Below the pieces are notes generated by a model. The model had not been told where the DNA came from and searched no databases. It saw only the letters and a program-made list of their open reading frames with translations. This document shows positions 39,710 to 48,256 of a stretch of 64,000 nucleotides of DNA, piece after piece; position 1 is the stretch's first letter, and each line of letters starts with the position of its first letter. The position numbers and the translations under genes were made by a program. Origin of the DNA: RBG-13-51-18 sp050014095. GTDB taxonomy: Bacteria; Chloroflexota; Dehalococcoidia; Dehalococcoidales; RBG-16-60-22. The DNA lies in NCBI GenBank assembly GCA_050014095.1, contig JBEKDZ010000004.1, positions 186,001-250,000 on the forward strand. Direction: 5' to 3'.

Positions 39710-42700
39710 ATGCGTATTTTCTTGCGTATTGGCGCGCTATTCTGGAAACAGCGTCGCCTGGCCATCATCACCTATGTCTGCCTCCTCGCCGGGGCGGCGT
39801 TATCGATGTTTATTCCGGACCTTACCGGCCGCGCTATAGACCTCGCTTTAGGTGCCGGTCAGACCACCTTATTGATTTTCACTTCCTCGGGTATTGCCGT
39901 CGCCGGCATATTGCGCGGCGTCCTGAACTACGGGCAGACATACCTCGCGGAAGCTCTTTCACAGCACGTGGCTTATGACCTCCGTAACATGATGTATACA
40001 CGCCTTCAGAAACTTTCTTACGCCTTCCACGACCGCTCCCAGACCGGCCAGCTAATGAGCCGCGCCACCTCGGATGTTGAAGGCGTGCGTATGTTCGTCG
40101 GTTTCGCCCTGCTGCGTGGCGTCTATTTCTTCGTCCTGCTCATCGCCATCGCCGTCGTCCTTTTCGTTATCAACTGGAAGCTGGCACTCATTAGCTTGTG
40201 CACTCTCCCCTTCGTTTCCTACCGCGCCGTCGCCATCGGCAACCAGCTTCGCGTCTTCTTCATGAAAATCCAGCAAGGCTTGGGCGTCTTGGGCACTTTT
40301 ATTCAGGAAAGCATCGTCGGCGCCAAGGTAGTGCGCGCCTTTGCCCGAGAGGACTACGAGACGGAGAAGTTCATGCGCCAGGCTAAAGAAAATTATAACC
40401 TGGAGATAAAGGTGAGCAAGCTGCTCGCCGTGAATAGCCCGGTGATGAGCTTCGCTCTTTATTTCGCCATGGCGGGCATCCTTTGGTACGGCGGCAGACT
40501 GGTCATCAATGGCGAGATGACCCAGGGGCAAATGGCGGAGTTCCTGCTTTATGTGGTCATGTTCAATATGCCGATGCGGATGCTCGGCTGGCTGACGCAG
40601 CTATACTCGCGGGCGATGTCCTCCGGCCAGCGTGTCTTTGAGGTGCTTGATGCCGAAACAGAGGTCGAAGAGAAACCCGATGCCGTTAATCTCGACGGTG
40701 CGAAAGGCGCTGTTGCCTTTGAAAACGTGACCTTCTGCTACGATGTGCAGCAGTGTGCACTTGAAGCAGTATCATTTGATGTGAAACCCGGCCAGGTGGT
40801 CGCTCTCGTCGGCGCCAGCGGCAGTGGCAAGTCCACCGTCGCCAACCTTATTCCACGGTTTTATGATGTTACCTCCGGCCGCATTACGCTCGACGGCAAA
40901 GATATTCGCGACCTTACTTTGGAGTCGCTGCGGCGAAATGTGGGCATCGTGCACCAGGATACTTTCCTCTTTTCTGCCACCATCCGCGAGAACATCAGCT
41001 ACGGTAAGCCCGGCGCGACACTGGATGAAATTATCAAGGCGGCGAAGATAGCGCAGTTGCACGACTTTGTGATGAGCCTGCCGGAGGGCTACGATACCTG
41101 GGTGGGGGAGCGGGGTATCACTCTTTCCGGCGGTCAGAAGCAGCGGCTCGCTATCGCCCGTACCCTGCTCCTTAACCCCCGCATCGTTATCATGGACGAC
41201 GCCACCTCTAGCGTGGATATGGAGACCGAGCACGAGATAAGGCAGGCTTTAAATTCCCTGCTAAAAGGGAGGACGACTTTTATCATCGCCCAACGGCTGC
41301 GCTCCGTGCAGATGGCTAATCTCATTTTAGTACTGGAGAATGGCCGTGTCGTCGAGCACGGCTCCCACCAGGAGTTGATTGCCCAAAATGGCTACTATAA
41401 TCGACTCTACAATTTACAGTTCCAGTATCAGGAAGGCTGGCAAACCCCCACGGAAGAAGAGACGGTCACCGAAGAGCCGGAGGAAACCCTGCCCCTGCCG
41501 GTTGCAGAAGCCCAACCCATTCCTTTGCTGGGAAGAAGGCATACCAGGAGCAGCTTGAGCGACTCCGATGATATTGTCTACGGCAAGCCCTACGATTCCC
41601 GCATTGTGGCGCGTATGGCTAAATATTTCGCCCCCCATAAAGTCGCTGTTATCCTTACCATCCTTACGACGCTCTTCTACACCGGCACTATCGTTGCCAG
41701 CCCCTATCTGGTCGGTCTGGCTATCAATAATTACATCGTGGCGGGGGATATAGCTGGTCTTAACTTCGCCATTATGCTGTTTATCGGCAACGCCCTGCTC
41801 AACCTGGTGGCTTACTGGGGGCAAATCAGGGCGGAGGCGGTCATCGGGCAGGGTATTCTGCTTCGCCTGCGCCGGCAGATTTTTAGTCATTTGCAGCGCC
41901 TTTCCATCAGCTTTTTCGACCACAACGAGGCGGGGCGCATTATGTCCCGCGCCCAGGACGATATCGGTGAGATGGGGGACTTTTTAGATTCTGGGGCTTT
42001 CTGGGTGGTGGGTGAAATCGTCAGCCTTATCGCCATCGTCGTTGTCATGCTGACGATGAACTTAAATTTGGCACTCATCGCGATGGTTGTGGTACCTTTC
42101 GATTTCGTGTTTATCTATTACTGGCAGAAGAGGCAACGCCAGTCCTTTATCTTCGCGCGGCAAAAGCTATCGGCGGTCAACGCCTCGCTTCAGGAAAATA
42201 TCACCGGCATCCGCCTTATCCAGAGCCTCTCCCGTGAGAAAATCAACGCGGAACACTTCGACCGTGTTAACAAAGAAAATCTGGAAGCGAATCTTAAAGC
42301 GGCGCGCTATTCCACGGTGGGGATGCCGGTGCTGGAAACCTTCGTCTCTATCGCCACGGCGCTCATCATCGTCTTTGGAGGCTTGAACGTCCTCAACGGC
42401 ACGCTGCTCGTCGGCACGCTAGTGGCGTTCACCCTCTATATCCAGCAGTTCTTCGACCCCCTCCGCACGCTGACGATGGAATACACCCAGCTCCAGCGGG
42501 CAATGGCTTCGGCCGCCCGTATCTTCGAGCTTGCCGATGTTAAGCAGGAGGTAGCGGATAGTCCCCACCCCCTTAAGCCGCCCCGCCTCGAGGGCAGAAT
42601 CAGCTTTGAAAACGTGTCCTTCCATTACGAGACGGGACTGGAAGTGCTGCATGATATCAATTTCAACGTACTCCCCGGCGAAACCGCCGCGCTGGTGGGC

Positions 42701-43336
42701 CCCACGGGCGCCGGTAAAAGCACCATGGTCAGCCTTTTAGCTCGCTTTTACGATGTCACCGGTGGCAAAGTACTGGTGGACGGCTATGACGTGCGAAACT
42801 TGGAACAGGTTGCCTATCGCCGTCACCTGGGACTTGTCCTGCAAGACCCCTTCCTCTTCTCCGGCACTATCGGCGATAATATCCGCTATGGAAACGATAA
42901 AGCTACGGAAGATGATATCGCCGCCGCCGCTAAAATCGTCGGCGCGCATGACTTTATCATGAAGCTGGAAAAAGGTTACGATACCTGGCTTCAAGAACGC
43001 GGCCAGAACTTGAGCATGGGGCAGCGCCAGCTTATTAGCTTCGCCCGGGCGCTTCTCGCTAATCCTTCCATCCTTCTGTTGGATGAAGCCACCGCTAACA
43101 TGGACTCCTATAGCGAGCAGGTGCTCCAGGAAGCCCTTAAAAAACTATTGCAGGGCAGAACAGCCGTCGTTATAGCCCACCGCCTCTCCACCATCAAGAA
43201 TGCCGACCATATCGCTGTTATCGACAGCGGTAGAATCGTTGAAGAAGGCAAGCATGATGAGCTTTTAACACGCGGTGGTTTATACGCCCGACTTTACGAA
43301 ATGACCTATGCCGGGGTTATAGCGCGAAGGAAGTAG
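39710..43336 (+). CDS. Fused heterodimer-type ABC exporter (two TMD-NBD halves)
   Basis: A 1208-residue single chain with two complete ABCB-type halves. NBD1 has Walker A GASGSGKST near residue 368, signature LSGGQKQRLA, but Walker B ends MDDATS with D497 in place of the catalytic Glu, and the switch His is Gln (IIAQRLRSV). NBD2 has Walker A GPTGAGKST near 997, LSMGQRQLIS, LLLDEATA with E1126, and IAHRLST. This is the degenerate/active site pairing seen in BmrCD or TM287/288, which are normally two genes. Export of drugs, lipids or peptides is inferred. AAAGGA precedes the ATG. Confidence 0.93.
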   Translation: MRIFLRIGALFWKQRRLAIITYVCLLAGAALSMFIPDLTGRAIDLALGAGQTTLLIFTSSGIAVAGILRGVLNYGQTYLAEALSQHVAYDLRNMMYTRLQKLSYAFHDRSQTGQLMSRATSDVEGVRMFVGFALLRGVYFFVLLIAIAVVLFVINWKLALISLCTLPFVSYRAVAIGNQLRVFFMKIQQGLGVLGTFIQESIVGAKVVRAFAREDYETEKFMRQAKENYNLEIKVSKLLAVNSPVMSFALYFAMAGILWYGGRLVINGEMTQGQMAEFLLYVVMFNMPMRMLGWLTQLYSRAMSSGQRVFEVLDAETEVEEKPDAVNLDGAKGAVAFENVTFCYDVQQCALEAVSFDVKPGQVVALVGASGSGKSTVANLIPRFYDVTSGRITLDGKDIRDLTLESLRRNVGIVHQDTFLFSATIRENISYGKPGATLDEIIKAAKIAQLHDFVMSLPEGYDTWVGERGITLSGGQKQRLAIARTLLLNPRIVIMDDATSSVDMETEHEIRQALNSLLKGRTTFIIAQRLRSVQMANLILVLENGRVVEHGSHQELIAQNGYYNRLYNLQFQYQEGWQTPTEEETVTEEPEETLPLPVAEAQPIPLLGRRHTRSSLSDSDDIVYGKPYDSRIVARMAKYFAPHKVAVILTILTTLFYTGTIVASPYLVGLAINNYIVAGDIAGLNFAIMLFIGNALLNLVAYWGQIRAEAVIGQGILLRLRRQIFSHLQRLSISFFDHNEAGRIMSRAQDDIGEMGDFLDSGAFWVVGEIVSLIAIVVVMLTMNLNLALIAMVVVPFDFVFIYYWQKRQRQSFIFARQKLSAVNASLQENITGIRLIQSLSREKINAEHFDRVNKENLEANLKAARYSTVGMPVLETFVSIATALIIVFGGLNVLNGTLLVGTLVAFTLYIQQFFDPLRTLTMEYTQLQRAMASAARIFELADVKQEVADSPHPLKPPRLEGRISFENVSFHYETGLEVLHDINFNVLPGETAALVGPTGAGKSTMVSLLARFYDVTGGKVLVDGYDVRNLEQVAYRRHLGLVLQDPFLFSGTIGDNIRYGNDKATEDDIAAAAKIVGAHDFIMKLEKGYDTWLQERGQNLSMGQRQLISFARALLANPSILLLDEATANMDSYSEQVLQEALKKLLQGRTAVVIAHRLSTIKNADHIAVIDSGRIVEEGKHDELLTRGGLYARLYEMTYAGVIARRK

Positions 43337-43399
43337 TGTTCTTGCAGTCTTAAGTCTATCTTGGTAAACTTAAAATCATTTGTTCTGGAGGGTTAACCA

Positions 43400-44248
43400 A
43401 TGGAAGTTAGAATCAACAAACACGAGAACGGGCTGACGACAAAGGTCTTTTTCTCCGACGAAAGCGGTTTTGCGGTCGCTTCGGTAATTGTTATGGGGAA
43501 GACGGATGCCGCGCTCATCGATGCACAATGGAGCTTATCGAACGGTCATCGCGTGGCAGCAGAGATACTGGAGACTGGTAAAAACCTGAAAACTATCTAT
43601 ATCACCCACGCCCACCCCGACCATTACTTCGGGTTAGGACCAATCACCGAGGCTTTACCGGAGGCGAAGGTTATCGCCCTCCCGACAGTTGCCCGTACCA
43701 TCAATAAACAGATGTTCGGCAAAATCGACCACTGGAGAAACATCATTGGACCGACTAACGTACCCACCAAAGCGGTCAATATCGAGCCTCTCACTAAAAA
43801 CTACTTCGAGCTGGAAGGCAAGCGCATCGAGATTATACCGGAAATCATGGGCGACCTGAAATACAACACTGTGGTCTGGATTCCCTCGATAAAAACCCTT
43901 ATCGCCAGCGACGTTCTCTTTAACCAGGCGCACCCCTTTACCTGTGAGATAACGGCGGAAGAGCGCCAGCAATGGATAAAGGACATCGAGCGTTTAGAGA
44001 AACTGGGCGCCGAGGTCGTCATTCCCGGGCACCAGAAACCCGGGATGCCTTTCGATAACTCCTCGTTCAAGTTTACTAAAGACTATCTTATCGCCACCGA
44101 AGAGGAGCTGGCGAAAACTAATGATACCGGCGCCTTCTTTTACGCCATGGCTACCCGCTTCCCCGATGCCAACCTCATTTTCTTAAGCAACGAGATGAAC
44201 TCCGCCGTTTTCAAGGGTGGGAGGGACTGGAACTGGCGGGAAGAGTGA
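43400..44248 (+). CDS. MBL-fold metallo-hydrolase
   Basis: A 282-residue metallo-beta-lactamase-fold hydrolase. The zinc motif is THAHPDHYFGLG near residues 66-77 (HxHxDH), with later ligands in IIPEIMGD..., IASDVLFNQAHPF and VIPGHQKPG. There is no signal peptide. The extended C-terminal helices recall the group of cyclase- or quorum-lactonase-like members, but the substrate is unknown. GGAGGG is 7-8 nt before the ATG. It follows the ABC exporter by 63 nt and may be co-transcribed. Confidence 0.88.
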   Translation: MEVRINKHENGLTTKVFFSDESGFAVASVIVMGKTDAALIDAQWSLSNGHRVAAEILETGKNLKTIYITHAHPDHYFGLGPITEALPEAKVIALPTVARTINKQMFGKIDHWRNIIGPTNVPTKAVNIEPLTKNYFELEGKRIEIIPEIMGDLKYNTVVWIPSIKTLIASDVLFNQAHPFTCEITAEERQQWIKDIERLEKLGAEVVIPGHQKPGMPFDNSSFKFTKDYLIATEEELAKTNDTGAFFYAMATRFPDANLIFLSNEMNSAVFKGGRDWNWREE

Positions 44249-44394
44249 TTCTTACCACCGCCTCCCTATATTCCGTCCGTTGAAATAAATCAGGCATTTT
44301 TATCACTTAAGTCGTTTTTTTGTGGTTAAAAATCACATTTCTACCCCTTTTGGCGAAAATAGCAAAAAATATCGCTATTTTAAACCTACGGCTA

Positions 44395-44423
44395 TTGACA
44401 AATACGCTCGATTTTGCTACTCT
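44395..44423 (+). promoter_or_regulatory. Promoter for the DUF5679 gene
   Basis: -35 TTGACA (44395-44400), 17-bp spacer, -10 TACTCT (44418-44423). A hairpin AAAATAGC/GCTATTTT lies just upstream at 44356-44381. Confidence 0.6.
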
Positions 44424-44457
44424 GCTAGGCAAAGATATCTAGTCTGGGAGGTGCGAA

Positions 44458-44598
44458 ATGCAAGCTTATTGTATGAAATGCCGGAAGAAAGTTGAAATGA
44501 GTAATCCCAAGGCGGTCACTCTGAAGAACAAAAGACCGGCTACCCAGGGAACCTGCGCCAAGTGCGGGACTAAGATTTTCCGCATCGGCAAGGGCTAA
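44458..44598 (+). CDS. DUF5679 small zinc-ribbon protein
   Basis: A 46-residue protein: MQAYCMKCRKKVEMSNPKAV, then TLKNKRPATQGTCAKCGTKI and FRIGKG. The paired CxxC motifs and the KxxRPATQGxCxxCGTKxFRIGK pattern match the DUF5679 family, a tiny zinc ribbon common in Chloroflexota and Actinobacteria. It is probably nucleic acid- or ribosome-associated, but the role is not known. It has a private promoter, GGGAGG 6-7 nt before the ATG, and an intrinsic terminator about 180 nt downstream. Confidence 0.88.
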   Translation: MQAYCMKCRKKVEMSNPKAVTLKNKRPATQGTCAKCGTKIFRIGKG

Positions 44599-44773
44599 TC
44601 CTGCATCACCCTCTGCTTTTCTATTAATCCTGGTTCAATTACCCGATGTTGATAAAGCGACCATTTTATCAGGGTATTGGTCGTATATAGGCTTACAACT
44701 GATGAAGGTTGCTGGATAAGAAAGCAGCCAATTAATTGAACTTATCTGGGATAAAGCCGTATAAGTTACGATA

Positions 44774-44810
44774 AATAAGGCGTTGTAGGTGCAGCGCCTT
44801 ATTTTATTTT
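44774..44810 (+). terminator. Intrinsic terminator
   Basis: Stem AATAAGGCGTTG / CAGCGCCTTATT (12 bp with one G-T pair), loop TAGGTG, then TTATTTT. It lies after the DUF5679 gene, with about 175 nt of unassigned sequence between. Confidence 0.8.
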
Positions 44811-44819
44811 CCCTTAATC

Positions 44820-44886
44820 GTCATTCCCGCGCAGGCGGGAATCCAGCTAGAATGGTATTAACTGGTTCCCGACTTTCGTCGGGATG
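44820..44886. repeat. Inverted-pair repeat, GTCATTC... family
   Basis: Left half GTCATTCCCGC...GCGGGAATCCAGC (44820-44848); right half CTGGTTCCCGAC...GTCGGGATGG (44862-44886) is more decayed. It sits between the terminator and the convergent cysS gene. Confidence 0.7.
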
Positions 44887-44908
44887 GTTTTAGATTGGAC
44901 TTAACGAT

Positions 44909-46372
44909 TTATGTTAAGCCTAATTCCTTAATTACATTTAATAATTCTTCTTCGGAGGGGGCTGATTTATATGTTGCCGTTGTTCCCGTCTTGGAATCCT
45001 CCAATATAACCCCTAGTTCTGCCAGTTTGTTTCTGATATCGTCGGCTCTTCGCCATTGCTTATTTTTCCTACAATTATCTCTTTCTTCAATCAGGCGATT
45101 TATGTGTTTGTTACTAACAATAATATTAGGTGTATAAAAGTTTATTTTTAGTGGTAATGCGCCGGGCGTCACCGTGACATTTCCCCCCTTGAACGTCAGC
45201 CCCAGTATGCCGCCCAACTCCTTTAAAGTCTCGCGGGCTTTGCCGTTATTCATGCCTTCTTCCTCCGCCCGGTTGATGTCCCGCGCCAGATCGAAAAGCG
45301 TTGCGATTGCCTGCGGCGTATTAAAGTCATCGTCCATTGCCTCGACGAATCTATCGTAATAAGGTTTGGCATCCAGCGCTTTACTCTTGCCGGCGGCGAC
45401 CTCTTTATTAACCACCCGCATCAGCCTTTGGTCCCCCGTCTGCGCTGCCTCAATAGCCTCTATAGTATAGGTCAACGGAGTTCTGTAATAGGAACTTAAG
45501 ACGAAAATCCTTAGCGCATCCGCGCTATATTTTTTTAAAAAGTCGCGTATCGTTATCAGGTTGCCCAGGCTCTTGCTCATCTTTTCCACGCCCATCTGGA
45601 GTAGGCCGTTATGCAGCCAGTACTTGACGAAAGGTTTTTTACCTGTAAAGCTTTCGCTCTGCGCAATCTCGTTTTCATGGTGAGGGAAGACCACGTCCTG
45701 CCCACCGCCGTGAATGTCTATCTGCTCGCCGAGGAACTTGATGGACATGGCGCTGCACTCGATATGCCACCCCGGCCTGCCTTTGCCCCAGGGACTATCC
45801 CATTGCGGCTCGTTCGGTTTGGCGGCTTTCCAGAGGACGAAGTCCATGGGGTCTTCCTTCTCCTCCACAGCTTCCACCCGCGCCCCAGCCATCATCTGCT
45901 CCAGACTACGCTTGGATAATTTACCGTAGTCGGATAGTTTCCTCACACGGAAGTAAACATTGCCCCCGACGGCGTAGCCGAATCCTTTATCGATTAATCC
46001 TTGCGTCATGCTGATAATTTCCGGGATGGTTTCCGTGGCTTTGGGGGTGACGTGCGGTCTTAAGTTATTGAGCCGGTCCATGTCCTCGAAGTGCCTGGCG
46101 GCGTACTTTTCCGTTAGCTCTTTAACAGAAATCCCCAGTCGGTTGGCGTGGTTGATGATGTTATCCTCGACGTCGGTGATATTTTCCACATGCTTCACTT
46201 TATAACTGCGGAACTCCAGATAGCGTCGCACGACGTCGAAAATAATGTAGCTCATACCATGCCCGATGTGCGAGTCCGCATAAGGGTTGATGCCGCAGAC
46301 GTACATCGTCACCACCTCGCCGCGGGGCTTAAAGTCGGTTTTCTTACCGGTTAGAGTATCGGTGATTTTCAT
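44909..46372 (-). CDS. cysS: Cysteinyl-tRNA synthetase
   Basis: A 487-residue class I synthetase that charges tRNA-Cys. Seen: the zinc/HIGH region MYVCGINPYADSHIGHGMSY (Cys28 type ligand and HIGH), GGGQDVVFPHHENEIAQSES, and the KMSKSLGN loop near residue 270. The C-terminal anticodon region is of normal length. The N-terminal motif reads CGINPYADS where many species have CGPTVYDYA. It follows ispF by a repeat-filled gap of about 147 nt and is the last gene of the radA-ispD-ispF-cysS run. Confidence 0.96.
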   Translation of the reverse strand: MKITDTLTGKKTDFKPRGEVVTMYVCGINPYADSHIGHGMSYIIFDVVRRYLEFRSYKVKHVENITDVEDNIINHANRLGISVKELTEKYAARHFEDMDRLNNLRPHVTPKATETIPEIISMTQGLIDKGFGYAVGGNVYFRVRKLSDYGKLSKRSLEQMMAGARVEAVEEKEDPMDFVLWKAAKPNEPQWDSPWGKGRPGWHIECSAMSIKFLGEQIDIHGGGQDVVFPHHENEIAQSESFTGKKPFVKYWLHNGLLQMGVEKMSKSLGNLITIRDFLKKYSADALRIFVLSSYYRTPLTYTIEAIEAAQTGDQRLMRVVNKEVAAGKSKALDAKPYYDRFVEAMDDDFNTPQAIATLFDLARDINRAEEEGMNNGKARETLKELGGILGLTFKGGNVTVTPGALPLKINFYTPNIIVSNKHINRLIEERDNCRKNKQWRRADDIRNKLAELGVILEDSKTGTTATYKSAPSEEELLNVIKELGLT

Positions 46373-46391
46373 GTTAAATCCAATTCCATCT

Positions 46392-46511
46392 GTCGTTGCG
46401 AGGAGCGTTCATGGTGAGCCTGTCGAACCATAGCGACGTAGCAATCTCTATCATTGACTTAAGTTAATCATAGGGATTGCCGCGCCCCGACAAGTCGGGG
46501 CTCGCAATGAC
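46392..46511. repeat. Inverted-pair repeat, GTCGTTGCG...CGCAATGAC
   Basis: A 120-bp unit of the family at 1495. It holds an inner palindrome CCCCGACAAGTCGGGG and a phrase TGAGCCTGTCGAAC. It is inserted between ispF and cysS. Confidence 0.78.
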
Positions 46512-46519
46512 ACTCCTTT

Positions 46520-47017
46520 TTAGAGTTTCTCCCTTTTCACCTCAATCATCGCTACCGCATAAACCGCGATTCCTTTCCCCTTCCCTATATCCCCCAACCC
46601 GTTATTGCTGCGGGCTTTAATGCTCACTCTATTAACATCTATGCCTAACACACGACTTAGATTCCGCCGCATGTCATCGATATATTCGCTTAGTTGCGGT
46701 TTTTCCGCCACCACTGTAGCATCAATATTCCCCAACCCATATCCCCCCTCCGCCAGCTTTGCCACCACTTTTTCCAGCAGGACCAGACTGGAGACGTCTT
46801 TATATTGCGCGTCGCCGGGCGGGAAATGCCGCCCGATGTCGCCTAAAGCCGCCGCCCCCAGCAGCGCGTCCATCACCGCATGGGTGAGGACGTCAGCATC
46901 GCTCCAGCCATCCAGTCCCTTGGCGTAGGGTATCACCACCCCACCCAGTACCAGTTTCCTCCCCTTTACCAGGGGGTGCGCGTCGTAGCCAATGCCGATA
47001 CGCATGTTAGCGCTCAT
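46520..47017 (-). CDS. ispF: 2-C-methyl-D-erythritol 2,4-cyclodiphosphate synthase
   Basis: A 165-residue MEP-pathway enzyme making the cyclodiphosphate intermediate of isoprenoid synthesis. The family start MRIGIGYDAHPLVKGRKLVL has the metal-binding Asp and His, GWSDADVLTHAVMDALLGA carries the other His, and GRHFPPGDAQYKD and IKARSNNGLGDIGKGKGIAV follow. It overlaps the end of ispD by 11 nt. The ATG at 47017 is used; an internal ATG at 47005 could also serve. Confidence 0.96.
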   Translation of the reverse strand: MSANMRIGIGYDAHPLVKGRKLVLGGVVIPYAKGLDGWSDADVLTHAVMDALLGAAALGDIGRHFPPGDAQYKDVSSLVLLEKVVAKLAEGGYGLGNIDATVVAEKPQLSEYIDDMRRNLSRVLGIDVNRVSIKARSNNGLGDIGKGKGIAVYAVAMIEVKREKL

Positions 47018-47687
47018 TTTTTTTCGCTAAAGCCTCCGCGACCGCGAGGTCGTCCGGTGTGGTTATCTTTATATTAGCATAAGACCCCATGTAGAGTTTA
47101 ACTTTGTAGCCGGTTTTTTCCACGAGCGCTGCGTCGTCGGTCACATCTCCGGCGACGTGTTTATAGGCGTTGTTAATGATATCGCAACGGAAAACCTGCG
47201 GCGTTTGGACGGTTCTTAGGTTTTGCCGCGGCAGCGTCTTACTCACTATCTCGCCGTCCTGCACCTCTTTGATAGTATCCGTTACCGGCACGGCGGCCAC
47301 TGCCGCCCCGGTCTCTTTAGCTGCCTCCAGCCCCCGCTCGATAAGGTCGATGGTGACTAAAGGGCGAGCCCCGTCATGGATAACTACCCAATCGGCTTCT
47401 TTGACATGCTTAAGTCCCTCCGCCACCGAATCCTGCCGCCTTTTCCCCCCGAGGACGATGTCCTTGACTTTAGCCCACCCTTCCGCCTTTACCATCCTCC
47501 GGCACGCCTCGATATTCTTTGCGCCCATGACTACGACTATCCGGTCGATTTTTTTACAGCTCTGGAAGGTATCCAGCACGCGTGCCAAAGCGGGGCGGCG
47601 GTTAATGGGGGCGAACATCTTATCAATGCCCCCCATACGCTCGCTTTCACCAGCAGCGACTATTATAGCGGATACTTTAGGATTCAT
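47007..47687 (-). CDS. ispD: 2-C-methyl-D-erythritol 4-phosphate cytidylyltransferase
   Basis: A 226-residue cytidylyltransferase of the MEP pathway. Nucleotide loop SAIIVAAGESERMGGIDKMF, WVVIHDGARPLV, AVPVTDTIKEV and the C-terminal KVKLYMGSYANIKITTPDDL are all present. The ATG at 47687 is chosen, with AAGGA just upstream; that site is supplied by the end of a palindromic repeat (47688-47729), so the element now forms part of the ispD leader. It overlaps ispF. A second, broken ispD start lies at 48183-48229. Confidence 0.95.
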   Translation of the reverse strand: MNPKVSAIIVAAGESERMGGIDKMFAPINRRPALARVLDTFQSCKKIDRIVVVMGAKNIEACRRMVKAEGWAKVKDIVLGGKRRQDSVAEGLKHVKEADWVVIHDGARPLVTIDLIERGLEAAKETGAAVAAVPVTDTIKEVQDGEIVSKTLPRQNLRTVQTPQVFRCDIINNAYKHVAGDVTDDAALVEKTGYKVKLYMGSYANIKITTPDDLAVAEALAKKNER

Positions 47688-48187
47688 AAATCCTTCTCTC
47701 ATCTCCCTTTAAGAAAGGGAGATGATGTTATTCTCTTATAGATCATTTTTGTTATATTATCGGTGTTTTTCAACACTTCGGCATTAGAAAACCTTAATAC
47801 CGTCAGACCTAGATTTTGTAAATATTGGTTTCGGACTCTGTCATTGCTAGCAGTATCCTTTTTAAAATGTTGACCTCCATCAACTTCAACCACCAGCTTT
47901 GCCTTGGGACAATAGAAATCAACAATATAGTCACCAATTGGCTTTTGCCGGTAAAATACATAACCGAGGTGTTTCAACCGGAGTCTAGTCCATAAACACC
48001 GTTCAGCTTCCGTCAGGTTATCACGGAGATTTTTTGATAATTCCTTAAGATTTTTATTGTACGGAATCATTAAATCCTTCTCTGCTCTCCCTTTTTCAAA
48101 GGGAGACGATGTCGTTTTCGTGTAAAATCATCATTCTCAACTCTCGCGTTTGTCCCCCTTTTGTAAAGGGGGACTTAAGGAGGATTT
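47688..48187. mobile_element. DUF559 gene within AAATCC...GGATTT palindromic repeats
   Basis: Repeat copies at 47688-47729 and 48072-48114 share AAATCCTTCTCT then CTCCCTTT...AAAGGGAGA. A third at 48152-48187 is inverted (CCCCCTTTTGTAAAGGGGG, then AGGAGGATTT). The DUF559 nuclease gene lies between the first two. Gene-free pairs with the same ends occur at 50230-50346 and onward. Confidence 0.55.
47699..48070 (-). CDS. DUF559 (Vsr-like PD-(D/E)XK) nuclease
   Basis: A 123-residue protein of the DUF559 family. It has the typical LTEAERCLWTRLRLKHLGYV, the catalytic core FYRQKPIGDYIVDFYCPKAK and LVVEVDGGQHF, and the ending LTVLRFSNAEVL. This is a Vsr-like nuclease fold, with Asp and Glu residues in place. 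Its last residues (ITSSPFLKGR) are encoded by the palindromic repeat itself, and its start sits at the edge of another copy. Expression would share the radA-ispD run. Confidence 0.92.
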   Translation of the reverse strand: MIPYNKNLKELSKNLRDNLTEAERCLWTRLRLKHLGYVFYRQKPIGDYIVDFYCPKAKLVVEVDGGQHFKKDTASNDRVRNQYLQNLGLTVLRFSNAEVLKNTDNITKMIYKRITSSPFLKGR

Positions 48188-48229
48188 ACCCGCCGCCACA
48201 ATGATAGCGGAGACTTTGGTATTATTCAT
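48183..48229 (-). pseudogene. Second ispD start, broken after 15 codons
   Basis: Minus-strand ATG at 48229 reads MNNTKVSAIIVAAGK, nearly the same protein as the intact ispD start (MNPKVSAIIVAAG), then runs straight into a palindromic repeat. Six of the shared codons differ only at the third base, so this is an old relative, not a fresh copy. The frame continues meaninglessly through the repeat. Confidence 0.6.
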
Positions 48230-48256
48230 ATTTGGTATTACCTGTCATTATCAATA

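Noticed and set aside
44356..44381. Hairpin AAAATAGC/GCTATTTT as a terminator of the MBL gene
   Set aside because: No T-run follows on the plus strand, and it lies over 100 nt after the stop; left as a minor structure.
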